Under the pieces are notes generated by a model, which was not told the DNA's origin, searched no databases, and saw only the letters and a program-made list of their open reading frames with translations. Of a DNA stretch of 64,000 nt, positions 42,264 through 50,636 are shown one piece after another. Position 1 is the stretch's first letter. Each line of letters begins with the position of its first letter. The DNA is from Actinoallomurus iriomotensis (lineage in GTDB: Bacteria; Actinomycetota; Actinomycetes; Streptosporangiales; Streptosporangiaceae), in NCBI RefSeq assembly GCF_030269445.1, contig NZ_BSTJ01000012.1, forward strand, positions 248,001-312,000. Direction: 5' to 3'. The translations under genes and the position numbers were made by a program.

Positions 42264-43751
42264 GTGAACGAGTCGCAGCAAGATCTTCCGGAGCAGATGC
42301 GGATCCGCCGGGACAAGGCGGAGCGCCTGCGGGAGAGCGGGGTCGACCCGTACCCCCTCGGATTCCCGCGTACGACCACGATCGCGAAGGTCCGCGCGGA
42401 CCATCCCGATCTGGAACCGGGCACCTCCACCGGGGAGAAGGTCGGGGTCACCGGCCGCGTCATGCTGGCTCGTAACACCGGCAAGCTCTGCTTCGCCACC
42501 ATCCGCGACGGCAGCGGCGACATCCAGATCATGCTGTCCCTCGCCAACGTCGGCGAGGAGGCCCTGGAGGCGTGGAAGCGCGACATCGACCTCGGCGACC
42601 AGGTCGGCGTCGAGGGGGAGGTCATCACCTCCAAGCGCGGCGAGCTGTCGATCATGGCGGACCGCTACGTGCTCACCTCCAAGTGCCTGCGCCCGCTGCC
42701 GGAGAAGCACGCCGGCCTGACCGACCCCGAGCAGCGCGTACGCCTCCGCTACGTCGACCTGATCGTCAACGACGAGGCGCGGCGCATGGCCCGGCTGCGC
42801 AGCGACACCGTGCGGGCGATCCGTGAGTACATGAACGACCGCGAGTTCCTCGAGGTCGAGACCCCGATGCTCCAGCCGATCCACGGCGGGGCGTCCGCGC
42901 GGCCGTTCGTCACGCACATCAACGCGTACGACATGGACCTCTACCTGCGGATCGCGATCGAGCTGTACCTCAAGCGGCTCGTCGTCGGCGGCATCGAGAA
43001 GGTCTATGAGATCAGCCGCAACTTCCGCAACGAGGGCGCCGACTCCTCGCACAACCCCGAGTTCACCATGCTCGAGGCCTACGAGGCGTACGGCGACTAC
43101 GACACGATCGCCACGCTGACCCGCGAGATCTACCAGGCCGCGGTGGTGGCCGCGCTCGGCACGACGGTCGTGGTGCACGACGGGCAGGAGATCGACCTCG
43201 GCGGCGACGAATGGCCCAAGGTCACCCTGTACGACGCGGTGTCCGGCGCGGTGGGCGAGGAGCTCACCACCGAGACGCCGATCGAGCAGGTGCGCAAGCT
43301 GTTCGACCTGCGCGGCCTGGAGTACGACCCGGCATGGGGGCAGGGGCGGCTCGTGCAGGAGCTGTTCGAGGAGCTGGTCGAGCGCACGCTGGTCCAGCCG
43401 ACGTTCGTCCGCGACTACCCGCTGGAGACCTCGCCGCTCGCCCGTACGCACCGCTCGAACCCGCTGCTGACCGAAAAGTGGGACCTCATCGGCTTCGGCA
43501 CCGAGCTGGGCACGGGCTACTCGGAGCTGATCGATCCGATCGAGCAGCGGCGCCGGCTCACCGAGCAGTCTCTCCTGGCGGCCGGCGGCGACCCGGAGGC
43601 CATGCAGCTCGACGAGGACTTCCTGCGCGCGCTGGAGTACGCCATGCCCCCGACCGGTGGCGTCGGCATCGGCATCGACCGAATGATCATGGCGTTCACC
43701 GGCAAGAACATCCGCGAGACGATCTTGTTCCCGCTGGTCAAGCCCGAATAG
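42264..43751 (+). CDS. lysS: Lysyl-tRNA synthetase, class II
   Basis: 495 residues from GTG 42264. The OB-fold anticodon domain (about 55-165) includes VTGRVMLARNTGKLCFATIR. Class II motif 1 is REFLEVETPMLQPIHGGASA, motif 2 FRNEGADSSHNPEFTMLEAY, motif 3 GVGIGIDRMIMAFTGK. It charges tRNA-Lys. A class II enzyme next to coaX is common in actinomycetes. No mprF-type lipid domain is fused here. Confidence 0.97.
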   Translation: MNESQQDLPEQMRIRRDKAERLRESGVDPYPLGFPRTTTIAKVRADHPDLEPGTSTGEKVGVTGRVMLARNTGKLCFATIRDGSGDIQIMLSLANVGEEALEAWKRDIDLGDQVGVEGEVITSKRGELSIMADRYVLTSKCLRPLPEKHAGLTDPEQRVRLRYVDLIVNDEARRMARLRSDTVRAIREYMNDREFLEVETPMLQPIHGGASARPFVTHINAYDMDLYLRIAIELYLKRLVVGGIEKVYEISRNFRNEGADSSHNPEFTMLEAYEAYGDYDTIATLTREIYQAAVVAALGTTVVVHDGQEIDLGGDEWPKVTLYDAVSGAVGEELTTETPIEQVRKLFDLRGLEYDPAWGQGRLVQELFEELVERTLVQPTFVRDYPLETSPLARTHRSNPLLTEKWDLIGFGTELGTGYSELIDPIEQRRRLTEQSLLAAGGDPEAMQLDEDFLRALEYAMPPTGGVGIGIDRMIMAFTGKNIRETILFPLVKPE

Positions 43752-43856
43752 GGCCGAGATCGCACCCTCGCCGGGCATGGTCTGCTTCGATCAGGTGATA
43801 CTAGGGGCGATCGATGGGGAGGACGCCGGACTCCGGCGCCAGGGGAAGAGGGCATC

Positions 43857-44666
43857 GTGGACGACGACAGATCCGATACCTGTTCTCCGCCGGAACCGGC
43901 GGCCGACGCCGCTCAAGAGGGCCCGCCGGTCTCGCTGACGCATGAGCTGGGCGAACTGACCCGGGCCCTGCTCAGCGCCACCACGGTCGACGGTGTCCTG
44001 GAGCGCATCATCCTCGCCGCCCGCTACCTCATCCCCGCGGCCGACGTGGTGAGCATCACCCTGCGGGAGCGAGATGGGAGCTTCTGGACGCCCGCGGAGA
44101 CCGACGTGGAGGCCGCCGAACTCGATCGCCGTCAGTACGAGGCGGGCGAGGGCCCCTGCATGGACGCCGCCGACCCCGCCGGGCCCGCGTACGCCCACAG
44201 CGGTGACCTCGCCACCGAGTCCGCCTGGCCGGTGTTCGCCCGCGAGGCGAGCGCGCACGGGTTCGCCTCGATCCTCTCCACAGCCTTGATCACCGTGCCG
44301 GAGCCGCCGCCGTTCACCGCCGCGATGAACATCTACTCCCGCGAGCGCGACGCCCTGGGCGACTCAGCCCGCGACACGGCGTTCATCCTCGCGACGTACG
44401 CGTCGCTCGCGCTCGCCGCCCTCTATCGCGACGCCGACACCGAACGCGCCCTGAACCGGTCCGAGGCGGACGTGGGCAACCTCCGCAAGGCGCTGGACAC
44501 CCGGACGATCATCGGTCAGGCGACCGGGATCTTGATGGCCCGCCGGGGACTGTCCGCCGACGAGGCGTTCGAGGTGCTCGTACGCGCCTCGCAGAACCAC
44601 AACGTCAAGCTGGCCCGCCTCGCCGAACTCCTCGCCCGGCACCCCGACGCGGCCGACCGGCTCTGA
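43857..44666 (+). CDS. GAF and ANTAR domain protein
   Basis: 269 residues from GTG 43857. GAF-like domain at about 45-190 (GVLERIILAARYLIPAADVV, YEAGEGPCMDAADP, GFASILSTALI). The ANTAR RNA-binding domain is at about 205-262: LRKALDTRTIIGQATGILMA, RGLSADEAFEVLVRASQ, NVKLARLAELL. ANTAR proteins bind paired-hexaloop RNA hairpins and act as antiterminators. No such twin hairpin was recognised nearby. The 246-bp gap after it holds only G/C-rich dyads, including two TCCGCGGAGGCG copies near 44874-44905. Confidence 0.9.
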   Translation: MDDDRSDTCSPPEPAADAAQEGPPVSLTHELGELTRALLSATTVDGVLERIILAARYLIPAADVVSITLRERDGSFWTPAETDVEAAELDRRQYEAGEGPCMDAADPAGPAYAHSGDLATESAWPVFAREASAHGFASILSTALITVPEPPPFTAAMNIYSRERDALGDSARDTAFILATYASLALAALYRDADTERALNRSEADVGNLRKALDTRTIIGQATGILMARRGLSADEAFEVLVRASQNHNVKLARLAELLARHPDAADRL

Positions 44667-44912
44667 GCCTCTACACGACCGCGAACGGGCTGCACCCGCT
44701 GTAGTCGACGACCTGCGTCGGGGTTTCGCGTACGTGGAATATGCGACGGCGGTACGGGCTGATAAGCGCATGGGGACCTCCTGGGGACGAGGGGTCTCCA
44801 CTCTGTCCGTACGGCCACGGCGTGCCCCAGCGATCGGCCGGCCTCGGCCGGGGCGGGTCGCCGGGGGCCTCCGCGGAGGCGTCCGGGAAACGCGTCCGCG
44901 GAGGCGGTCCGG

Positions 44913-45803
44913 TTACGGCGTGGCGTCGGGGTCGACGCCGACCACGATCGTGGCGAGCAGGCCGTGTTGCGGGGCGCCGGTGTGGCAGAGCGTGACCAGG
45001 CCCGCGGAGCCGCCGCCCTGGTAGATGCCGTCCTCGTCGAGGGTCGTCCGGTGCACCGTGTTGATCGCGTACGGCTGGCGCTCGGCGATCTGCGCGGAGA
45101 CCTTCTCCTCGAAGAAGAACTGGCCGGTGTGGACGACGTGGCCGCCGGCGTACTTGCCGCCCTTCGCCTTGCCGCCGAGGTGCACCTTGGCGTGGATGTG
45201 GATGGCCCGGCCGACGTACCAGCCGGGGAAGAGCGTACGGATCTCCACCACGCCGTGCCGGTCGCTGGTCTGGACGCCGCGCAGGAAGGTCAGCTGGTCG
45301 GTCGGTTCGACGTGACCTCCGCCGGGAGGCGGCCCGGACGGGTCGGACGGCGGCGGGGAGTCCGGCGGAGGCGTACCGCCGCCCGGCCCACCGGGTCCGC
45401 CGCCGTTCGCGCCGCCGATGCCGAGCGCCGTGTAGCCGGAGTACTCCCCGAGCGCGTCACAGTGCCAGACGTCCAACGCGGCGTTCGGGATGGGCGCGCA
45501 GGTCGTGGCGTTGACGATCGTGGCGCGCAGGAGGAGCGGCACGCCGTCCTTGTGCTCGGTGATGTCACGGCGGAACAGCTCGTAGTCCAGGTAGTACGGC
45601 CCTTCCGTCAGCTCGGGCGCGAGCACGCAGGCCGGCCGCGCGCCCTCCGGTGTCCTGGCCGCCGAGCCGCCGGTCGCCCCGGCCGCCGCGCGGCTCGCCG
45701 CGACCACCCCGGCAGCCCCCAGCCCCGCACCGCCGATGGCGGTCAGCGCGCGACGGCGGTTCATGCGGTCGCGGCCCTCGTCGTGCTCTTGTTGCTCGGC
45801 CAT
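44913..45803 (-). CDS. Tat-exported intradiol ring-cleavage dioxygenase-like protein
   Basis: 296 residues. A twin-arginine leader MNRRRALTAIGGAGLGAAGV lies at 14-33. The dioxygenase fold follows: CVLAPELTEGPYYLDYELFR, NAALDVWHCDALGEYSGY (first iron Tyr in the last motif) and GWYVGRAIHIHAKVH, giving the Tyr-His-His ligands of non-heme Fe(III). A Gly/Pro-rich insert (about 130-165) is unusual. Related exported proteins of actinomycetes act on catechols or lignin-type aromatics outside the cell. The 250-bp gap upstream shows no other gene. Confidence 0.9.
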   Translation of the reverse strand: MAEQQEHDEGRDRMNRRRALTAIGGAGLGAAGVVAASRAAAGATGGSAARTPEGARPACVLAPELTEGPYYLDYELFRRDITEHKDGVPLLLRATIVNATTCAPIPNAALDVWHCDALGEYSGYTALGIGGANGGGPGGPGGGTPPPDSPPPSDPSGPPPGGGHVEPTDQLTFLRGVQTSDRHGVVEIRTLFPGWYVGRAIHIHAKVHLGGKAKGGKYAGGHVVHTGQFFFEEKVSAQIAERQPYAINTVHRTTLDEDGIYQGGGSAGLVTLCHTGAPQHGLLATIVVGVDPDATP

Positions 45804-46053
45804 ACGTCAGCCACCCTTCGTCCTGACACGTGGGTTGACGGTCGGTCGACCGTCGGCGCGGCGACGCTATGCGCGACGCATGAGAGCCCGATGAGAGCAA
45901 TCTGAGATTCGTTGCCTCCGGCACGCCCGGATCCGGCCACGAGCCCACAGACCCGTGCCGGCCCTCGCCGGGCCACCAGAACGCGCGTTGACGGCACCGG
46001 GACGCCAACGGAACGATCAATGCGGCTGTGCGCGACTTCGAGGGGAGACAACG

Positions 46054-46218
46054 ATGGACTCCAGCTCCAGCGGCGCCGCCGGTTCGGTCGGTGACCCGGA
46101 CGACGAGCACCCGAACCCGGTCGGGGACGCCGTGGTGAAGGGTGTCCGCAAGGTGCTGAACAAGTTCGGTCCCGCGGGCGAGAAGGCCGCCGAGCACCTG
46201 CCTGAGGAACAGAAGTAA
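46054..46218 (+). CDS. Small acidic/basic hypothetical protein, 54 residues
   Basis: ATG 46054 follows AGGGGAGA by six bases; nearly every codon ends in G or C, so it is a credible gene although short. The N-terminal half is acidic and Ser/Gly-rich. The C-terminal half is a likely amphipathic helix (VVKGVRKVLNKFGPAGEKAA). I recognise no family. It stands alone between the dioxygenase and the broken DUF222 gene. Confidence 0.6.
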   Translation: MDSSSSGAAGSVGDPDDEHPNPVGDAVVKGVRKVLNKFGPAGEKAAEHLPEEQK

Positions 46219-46382
46219 CCGCCGGCCGAGCTCCGACCGTCCACGGTCGCGCAGAGGACCTGCTGCAGTGCCGACGCCGCGTCGCCCTGGCTGGAGAAGT
46301 ACCTCCGCGTGTAGGCGAACGCCGCGCCGGAACAGGTGGTCGCGCCCAGGCACGCCAGGTCACCCGCCTCGGCAACGCCCAC
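46219..46382 (-). pseudogene. Possible gene remnant with coding-like codon use
   Basis: On the minus strand a frame from GTG 46382 reads GVAEAGDLACLGATTCSG, then AYTRRYFSSQGDAASALQQV, with high GC3 and plausible composition. It then runs antisense through the 54-residue gene to 46017. It may be the eroded end of a secreted, Cys-containing protein. No family is recognised. Confidence 0.3.
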
Positions 46383-46424
46383 CGGGGCAGGGGGCGTGTG
46401 TGACTGGGGTAGGTGCGTTGGTGG

Positions 46425-47585
46425 TCATTCGCGGTCGGCGGGTGCCGTGATGCGCCGGCGGCCGGTCGGGGTGGTCCACAGGATGACGCCTGGCCAGAGT
46501 TGTTCGATGTGCCAGCCTTTGGTCGCCTTCAGTCGGTGGTGGCGGCGGAGCATGGCCAGGTCGCAGGGGCAGGTGGGACCGCCTCGGTGGTACGCGGTGG
46601 TGTGATCGGCATCGCGGTAGCGGACGGGCCGTCGGCAGCAGGGAAAGACGCATCGGCGATCGCGATGTCGGACCAGGCGGCGTACTGAGTCGGGTGGTCG
46701 GTAGCGAGCGATCCCGTGCGTGGGTGGGGAAGCGGATACGCACCAGCGTTTTCGCAGGTCGGCCATTGCGTGGTTGATGCGTGTACCGGCGTGGGCGATC
46801 AGCGTCCCGATGTCGCGGTGTGCCGGGAGGGGAGTGCGTCATCGGCGGTGGTCAGGAGTTCGCTGGTCAGGGCTTCGGCCTGCACGATGAGTATTCGCGG
46901 GTCGCGGTCGGCTTCAGCGGGTGTGGTGGTGGTCAGGAAGCGGTTGACGCGGGCGCCGGTGATGAGCGCGCCGATATGGTGGTGCCGTTCGGTGAGCTCG
47001 TCATTGGCGAAGGTCAGGGGCCTCGCGTCGGAGGCTTCGGCGTTCGCGATGAGTGTTCCCGGGTCGCGGGCGTCGGTGGCGGTCAAGGACCGGCTGATCG
47101 GTGAGCGGTTGACGCGGGCTCCGGCTTCGGCGACGGGGTCTGCGGGGTTCGCCGCGGTGTGGTGGGCCTTGCGGTGGGATTGTGCGTCGAGTGCGCGGGT
47201 CAGGGCGGTCAGTTCCGTACGGGCGACATCGGCGATGATGTCGGCGATCGCGTCGTCCAATGCGGTCCAGCCCGGGTTGCCCGTTGCGGGTCCGAGGGTG
47301 GGGCGGTCGGTGGTGTCGGCGGGTGGCTCGCCGGTGACGAACGTGCCTCGCAGCAGTCCCAGGAACACGTCCGCGCGTAGCTGATCGATCGCGCGGTCGT
47401 CGCCGTCGCGTTTGAGGCCGGTCGCGATCGCGCTGACGCGGCCATAAGCGGCGCTGGCGGCTTCGGCGGGCAGGTCGACGCCGGTCAGATGCGAGGTGCC
47501 GTCCTGCGTCTCGACTAATTCCAGGCCGCGGCGTTTCTCCGCTTCTTCGCGGCGTCGGTTCGCCGCTTCGGGGATCCAGGTGTTT
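46425..47585 (-). pseudogene. DUF222/HNH endonuclease (13E12 type), 3' part of a gene split by an insertion
   Basis: This is the downstream part of a gene whose 5' part is at 50637-51122. After the insertion, a G/C-run slip at 47570-47573 shifts the frame. The DUF222 half continues with EAANRRREEAEKRRGLELVE, DGTSHLTGVDL and DQLRADVFLGLLRG. A 55-codon segment is duplicated at 46772-47106. A second frameshift near 46810 leads into the HNH part: HRDRRCVFPCCRRPVRYRDA, DHTTAYHRGGPT and MLRRHHRLKATKGWH. Without these lesions the product would be near 550 residues. Confidence 0.85.
46772..47106. repeat. Tandem duplication of about 165 bp inside the DUF222 pseudogene
   Basis: GGTTGACGCGGGC-like starts recur at 46772, 46942 and 47107 (spacings 170 and 165). 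On the coding (minus) strand each copy begins GARVNR or GTRINH and ends DPGTLIANAE/DIGTLIAHAG-like; the two 55-residue copies align along their length but have diverged. The 170-bp copy is out of frame by two bases, coinciding with the frameshift. Confidence 0.7.
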
Positions 47586-47777
47586 GAGGTGATCTCAGTG
47601 AGCCTTTGCCAACCTGATCATGCGCTGGCGATCATGAGGGTCTGGACTGCGGCGATGAGCTTGTCGGCGTTGTCGGGGCTGGAGCGGATCTTGCGCAGGA
47701 TCTTCCAGTTCTTCAGCTCGACGTTGACCCGCTCGCCGGGTCCGCGCCGGCGGGCGTGGGGCTTCGTTCACGTCTGT
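47586..47777 (-). mobile_element. IS5-family 3' end (copy 1, minus strand)
   Basis: The minus strand encodes the C-terminus of a DDE transposase: ARRRGPGERVNVELKNWKIL (catalytic Glu region), then RKIRSSPDNADKLIAAVQTL and a stop near 47622. It is nearly identical to 50236-50420 but keeps the Trp codon that is TGA there. One extra C at the NEAPHARR region breaks the frame. It is cut off at 47777, where the MocR remnant begins. Confidence 0.85.
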
Positions 47778-48097
47778 TGTGCGAGGAGGAGCGGGCGCAG
47801 CTCTGCGCGGATCGGCCCGCCTGGCCACCCGGCTCCCGGACCCCTGCTGTGCGGTGAGTCGCCCTCGGCGACCGGTTCTGCGTAGGCGTCGGCCACGGTG
47901 TTACGGGCTATGCCTAGATCAGCGGCAAGGGATCGGGCCGAGGGCGGCCGGATACCCGACACGAGCCGCCCGGTGCGCACGGCCTCCCGCAACGCGTCCA
48001 TGAGCCCGGCGCGCGATCCGGTTCCGCTCAGTTCCAGATGCAGGGCGGCGCCGGCCACGGACGGCTGCGTGACAGAAGTGGCCCGGGAATCTGTCAT
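47778..48097 (-). pseudogene. Truncated MocR/GntR regulator
   Basis: The first about 70 codons are good: LHLELSGTGSRAGLMDALRE, GRLVSGIRPPSARSLAADLG and IARNTVADAYAE, the GntR winged helix of MocR (PdxR-like) regulators. Beyond that the frame degenerates and meets the IS5 end at 47777. The aminotransferase-like domain is missing, so the gene is dead. MocR proteins usually control vitamin B6 or amino-acid genes. Confidence 0.78.
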
Positions 48098-48179
48098 GGA
48101 GGGGGACCGTACTCCTGCGCCACCGCCGTCCGTGGCCGCCCGCTATCCGTGGCTGCCCGCCGCCGGCTGCGCGGTCGGG

Positions 48180-48926
48180 CTATGCGCCGTATCCGCCGTC
48201 GATCCTCAGTACTGCGCCGGTGACGTAGGAGGCCTGCGGGCTGGCGAGGAAGACGACGCCTGCGGCGATCTCCTCCGGCCTGCCGTACCGCCCCATCGCC
48301 GTTGTCGGAAGGAACATAGGTGCGGCCGGGCCGTCGGCGGGGTTCATCTCGGTGTCGACGAACCCGGACTGGATGACGTTGACCGTGATGCCCCGGTGGG
48401 CCAGATCGCGGGCTGCGCCCCGGCTGTAGCCCTCGAGGGCCGACTTGGCGCCGGCGTAGTCGGTCATCCCGGGGAAGCCCACCCGTGTTCCCACACCCGA
48501 GCTGATACTGATGATCCGCCCGCCATCGGGCAGCAGCGGGAACGCCGCCCGGATCGCGGCCACCACACTCGTGTAGTTGATGGCGAGCTGGCGGTCGAAG
48601 GCAGACTCGTCGGCGAGCTCGCTGTCGATCGGGCCAGCGACGGTGACGCCCGCGTTGTTGACCAGAATGTCCAGCTTTCCCAACTGCTGGACCACGCTGT
48701 GGATCAGGCCCGCCGCCTGCGCCGCGTCCGACTGGTCTGCCTGGAAGGCCGCCGCGCGCACCCCCTTTGCCTCCAGGTCGGCGACCACGGCCTTGGCCTG
48801 ATCCGCCGAGGACGAGTAGCTGATCGCGACGTCGGCTCCCTCGTCAGCCAGCGCCAGCGCCGACGCCGCCCCGATCCCCCGCGACCCGCCGGTCACGATC
48901 GCCACCTTGTTGTCCAGCTTTCCCAT
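48180..48926 (-). CDS. SDR-family oxidoreductase (3-oxoacyl reductase-like)
   Basis: 248 residues from ATG 48926 (GGGAAG upstream); the longer frame to 49076 crosses the operator. The cofactor loop TGGSRGIG is at 12-19; NNAG is in LDILVNNAGVTV; the catalytic set is Ser in IISISSG (141-142), Y156 and K160 in YAGAK. It ends in the usual VTGAVLRIDGGYGA. It is a classical NAD(P)H-dependent reductase. It is divergent from a TetR gene across a large palindrome and is the cargo of the insertion. Substrate unknown. Confidence 0.95.
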   Translation of the reverse strand: MGKLDNKVAIVTGGSRGIGAASALALADEGADVAISYSSSADQAKAVVADLEAKGVRAAAFQADQSDAAQAAGLIHSVVQQLGKLDILVNNAGVTVAGPIDSELADESAFDRQLAINYTSVVAAIRAAFPLLPDGGRIISISSGVGTRVGFPGMTDYAGAKSALEGYSRGAARDLAHRGITVNVIQSGFVDTEMNPADGPAAPMFLPTTAMGRYGRPEEIAAGVVFLASPQASYVTGAVLRIDGGYGA

Positions 48927-48963
48927 GTGCTTCCCACTTCCCCAGGTGCAACGTGCCACGGAG

Positions 48964-49013
48964 TTCTTGACCGCGCGGTCCACCATAAGCATGGTGGACC
49001 GCGCGGTCAAGAA
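48964..49013. promoter_or_regulatory. TetR operator: 50-bp perfect inverted repeat
   Basis: Two 23-bp arms (48964-48986 and 48991-49013) are exact reverse complements around AAGC. Each arm contains the 12-bp palindrome GACCGCGCGGTC (48969-48980 and 48997-49008), centre to centre 28 bp. That core is the style of AcrR/NemR-class TetR sites. It lies between the SDR and TetR start codons, so the TetR protein probably represses both. Confidence 0.88.
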
Positions 49014-49029
49014 TCCGTATTCTGTTCGC

Positions 49030-49629
49030 ATGGCACGTCCGCGATCGTTCGACGAGAAGCAGGTGCTGAACGCCATCCGTGATCAGTTCTGGGACGCCGG
49101 TTACGCCGCGACCTCGCTGGAAGACCTGATGCGGGTCAGCGGCCTGGGCAAAGGCAGCCTGTATGCGGCGTTCGGCGACAAGCGTCAGCTCTTCCTCCGG
49201 GCGCTGCACAGCTACACCGACGACAGCCATGGCTATCTTCGGGAAGCCCTCGCCGAGGCTCCACGGGCCCTGGACGCACTACGCATGCTCCTCGAGGCAC
49301 CGATCGACGACCCGACCGGCGCCGGCACGCGGCGTGGCTGCCTGATGGCCAACAGCACCTGCGAACTCGGTAACGTCGATCCGGAAGTCCTCGACCACGC
49401 CCACCGCACCTACGAGACGTCCACCGCGCTGATCGGTGACTGCGTCGCCCGCGCCCAACGCGAGGGCGACCTGCCGGCCGGAGCGGATCCGATCGCACTA
49501 GCGCGGGCCCTCCTGGCCGCGCAACAAGGGCTCGTGTTCATGAGCCGGACCGGGCTGGACACGGCCACACTCACTGCCACGGCACGATCACTCGCGGCTC
49601 AACTCCTGCCGGACCACTCCGGCGACTGA
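49030..49629 (+). CDS. TetR/AcrR-family regulator of the SDR gene
   Basis: 199 residues from ATG 49030. The HTH is FDEKQVLNAIRDQFWDAGYA, TSLEDLMRVSGLGKGSLYAAF and GDKRQLFLRALHSY, the pattern of the subgroup whose C-terminal domain is TetR_C (about 80-190) with RRGCLMANSTCELG; two Cys residues there (in GCLMANSTC) could sense electrophiles, as in NemR/RutR-like relatives. It is divergent from the SDR gene and next to its own operator. It looks intact. Confidence 0.93.
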   Translation: MARPRSFDEKQVLNAIRDQFWDAGYAATSLEDLMRVSGLGKGSLYAAFGDKRQLFLRALHSYTDDSHGYLREALAEAPRALDALRMLLEAPIDDPTGAGTRRGCLMANSTCELGNVDPEVLDHAHRTYETSTALIGDCVARAQREGDLPAGADPIALARALLAAQQGLVFMSRTGLDTATLTATARSLAAQLLPDHSGD

Positions 49630-49725
49630 ACCGACAGGCGCGAACGGACCGTTCGCACTAAGCCTCGCCGACCTGGGTGAACCTGCTGGTCAGGGCCGTG
49701 CGGCGTGTCGTGCCCTCGAATGGGT

Positions 49726-50420
49726 GAAGCTCCTCGTAGACGGGCGATTGACTAGATCAACACGTCCCATCAGGAGCTTCAAGATGCTGCCCTACCCGTC
49801 CGGGGATGACCATGTCCAGCCGCGCGCTCAACCTGCTCGCGGCGAAGGCGCCCACCCTGGAACAGGCGATCGAGGTCGCTCGCCGCAAGGCGTTCGTGAT
49901 CCTCGACGGGACCCTGCTGCGCATCGACCGGGTCGGCATGGCCTCCGGCTACGACCGGGCGTTCTACTCTGGCAAGCACAAGGCCCACGGGCTGAACGTG
50001 CAGGTCATCGCCAACCCGATCGGGCGGCTGGTGTGGATCTCACCGCCGCTGCCCGGCGCACGCCACGACATGGGCGCCGCCCGCGAGCACGGCATCATCG
50101 ACGCGTTCACCGCTCACAAGATCCCCGCGGCCGCCGACACCGCCTACCTGGGCGCCGGACCGACCGTGGCCGTCCCGCAGCGGCGCCGACGCAAGGACCC
50201 CGACACCGGCCGCTATCGGCCCCTGTCCCGGAACCAGAAAGACGTGAACGAAGCCCACGCCCGCCGCCGCGGACCCGGCGAGCGGGTCAACGTCGAGCTG
50301 AAGAACTGAAAGATCCTGCGCAAGATCCGCTCCAGCCCCGACAACGCCGACAAGCTCATCGCCGCAGTCCAGACCCTCATGATCGCCAGCGCGTGATCAG
50401 GTTGGCAAAGGCCCAGTGAG
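49726..50420 (+). mobile_element. IS5-family element copy 2, internally deleted and with a nonsense codon
   Basis: A transposase start (MLPYPSG at ATG 49784) is joined out of frame to the middle of the protein, so about 90 N-terminal residues are missing. From about 49806 the frame reads RKAFVILDGTLLRIDRVG (first Asp), PGARHDMGAAREHG (second Asp), ADTAYLGAG and NVELKN, then TGA at 50307-50309 in place of Trp, and ends at 50396. A hairpin (GAAGCTCCT 49726-49734, AGGAGCTTC 49772-49780) covers the ribosome site. The last 8 bp of the IS end are lost. Confidence 0.82.
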
Positions 50421-50636
50421 TTTCAAGTGGGCGAGTTCGCGGGGCACGTCGAGCATGGCACGATGGGCGATCAAGGGGAGCCTCTCGTAGGACTTGATCT
50501 TCAGCAAATCCAGTCCTACGAGGGGCTCCCCGCCTACGTTCACCGGCCCTGTCGCCAGGCCGCGCACTCGATCGGGTCGCCTACTCGACCGTTCTCCCGG
50601 AACGGGTTATCAACATGATCTTGGTGAGATCACCTC
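50421..50636 (-). mobile_element. 5' end of another IS element (minus strand)
   Basis: From the 12-bp terminal repeat inwards, the minus strand carries about 100 bp of leader, then a frame reading KIKSYERLPLIAHRAMLDVP and RELAHL, an N-terminus seen in another group of IS5-like transposases. It stops abruptly at the copy-2 junction. A 20-bp hairpin with one G-T pair (arms 50475-50494 and 50512-50531) lies around the start of this frame. Confidence 0.6.

Larger units (their letters stand above)
47586..50636. mobile_element. 3,051-bp compound insertion with terminal inverted repeats and target duplication
   Basis: The ends are perfect 12-bp inverted repeats GAGGTGATCTCA (47586-47597) and TGAGATCACCTC (50625-50636). 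They are flanked by TTT on both sides (47583-47585 and 50637-50639), a 3-bp target duplication. Removing the insert and one TTT rejoins the DUF222 gene in frame as ...RRLIKHLDP..., the expected family sequence. Inside are an IS5-type 3' end, a MocR remnant, an SDR gene, its TetR regulator, a second damaged IS5 copy and another IS 5' end. I infer a mosaic grown from IS insertions. Confidence 0.8.

Noticed and set aside
46413-47384. Plus-strand frames opposite the DUF222 pseudogene
   Set aside because: The minus strand shows family sequence in pieces; the plus frames have none.
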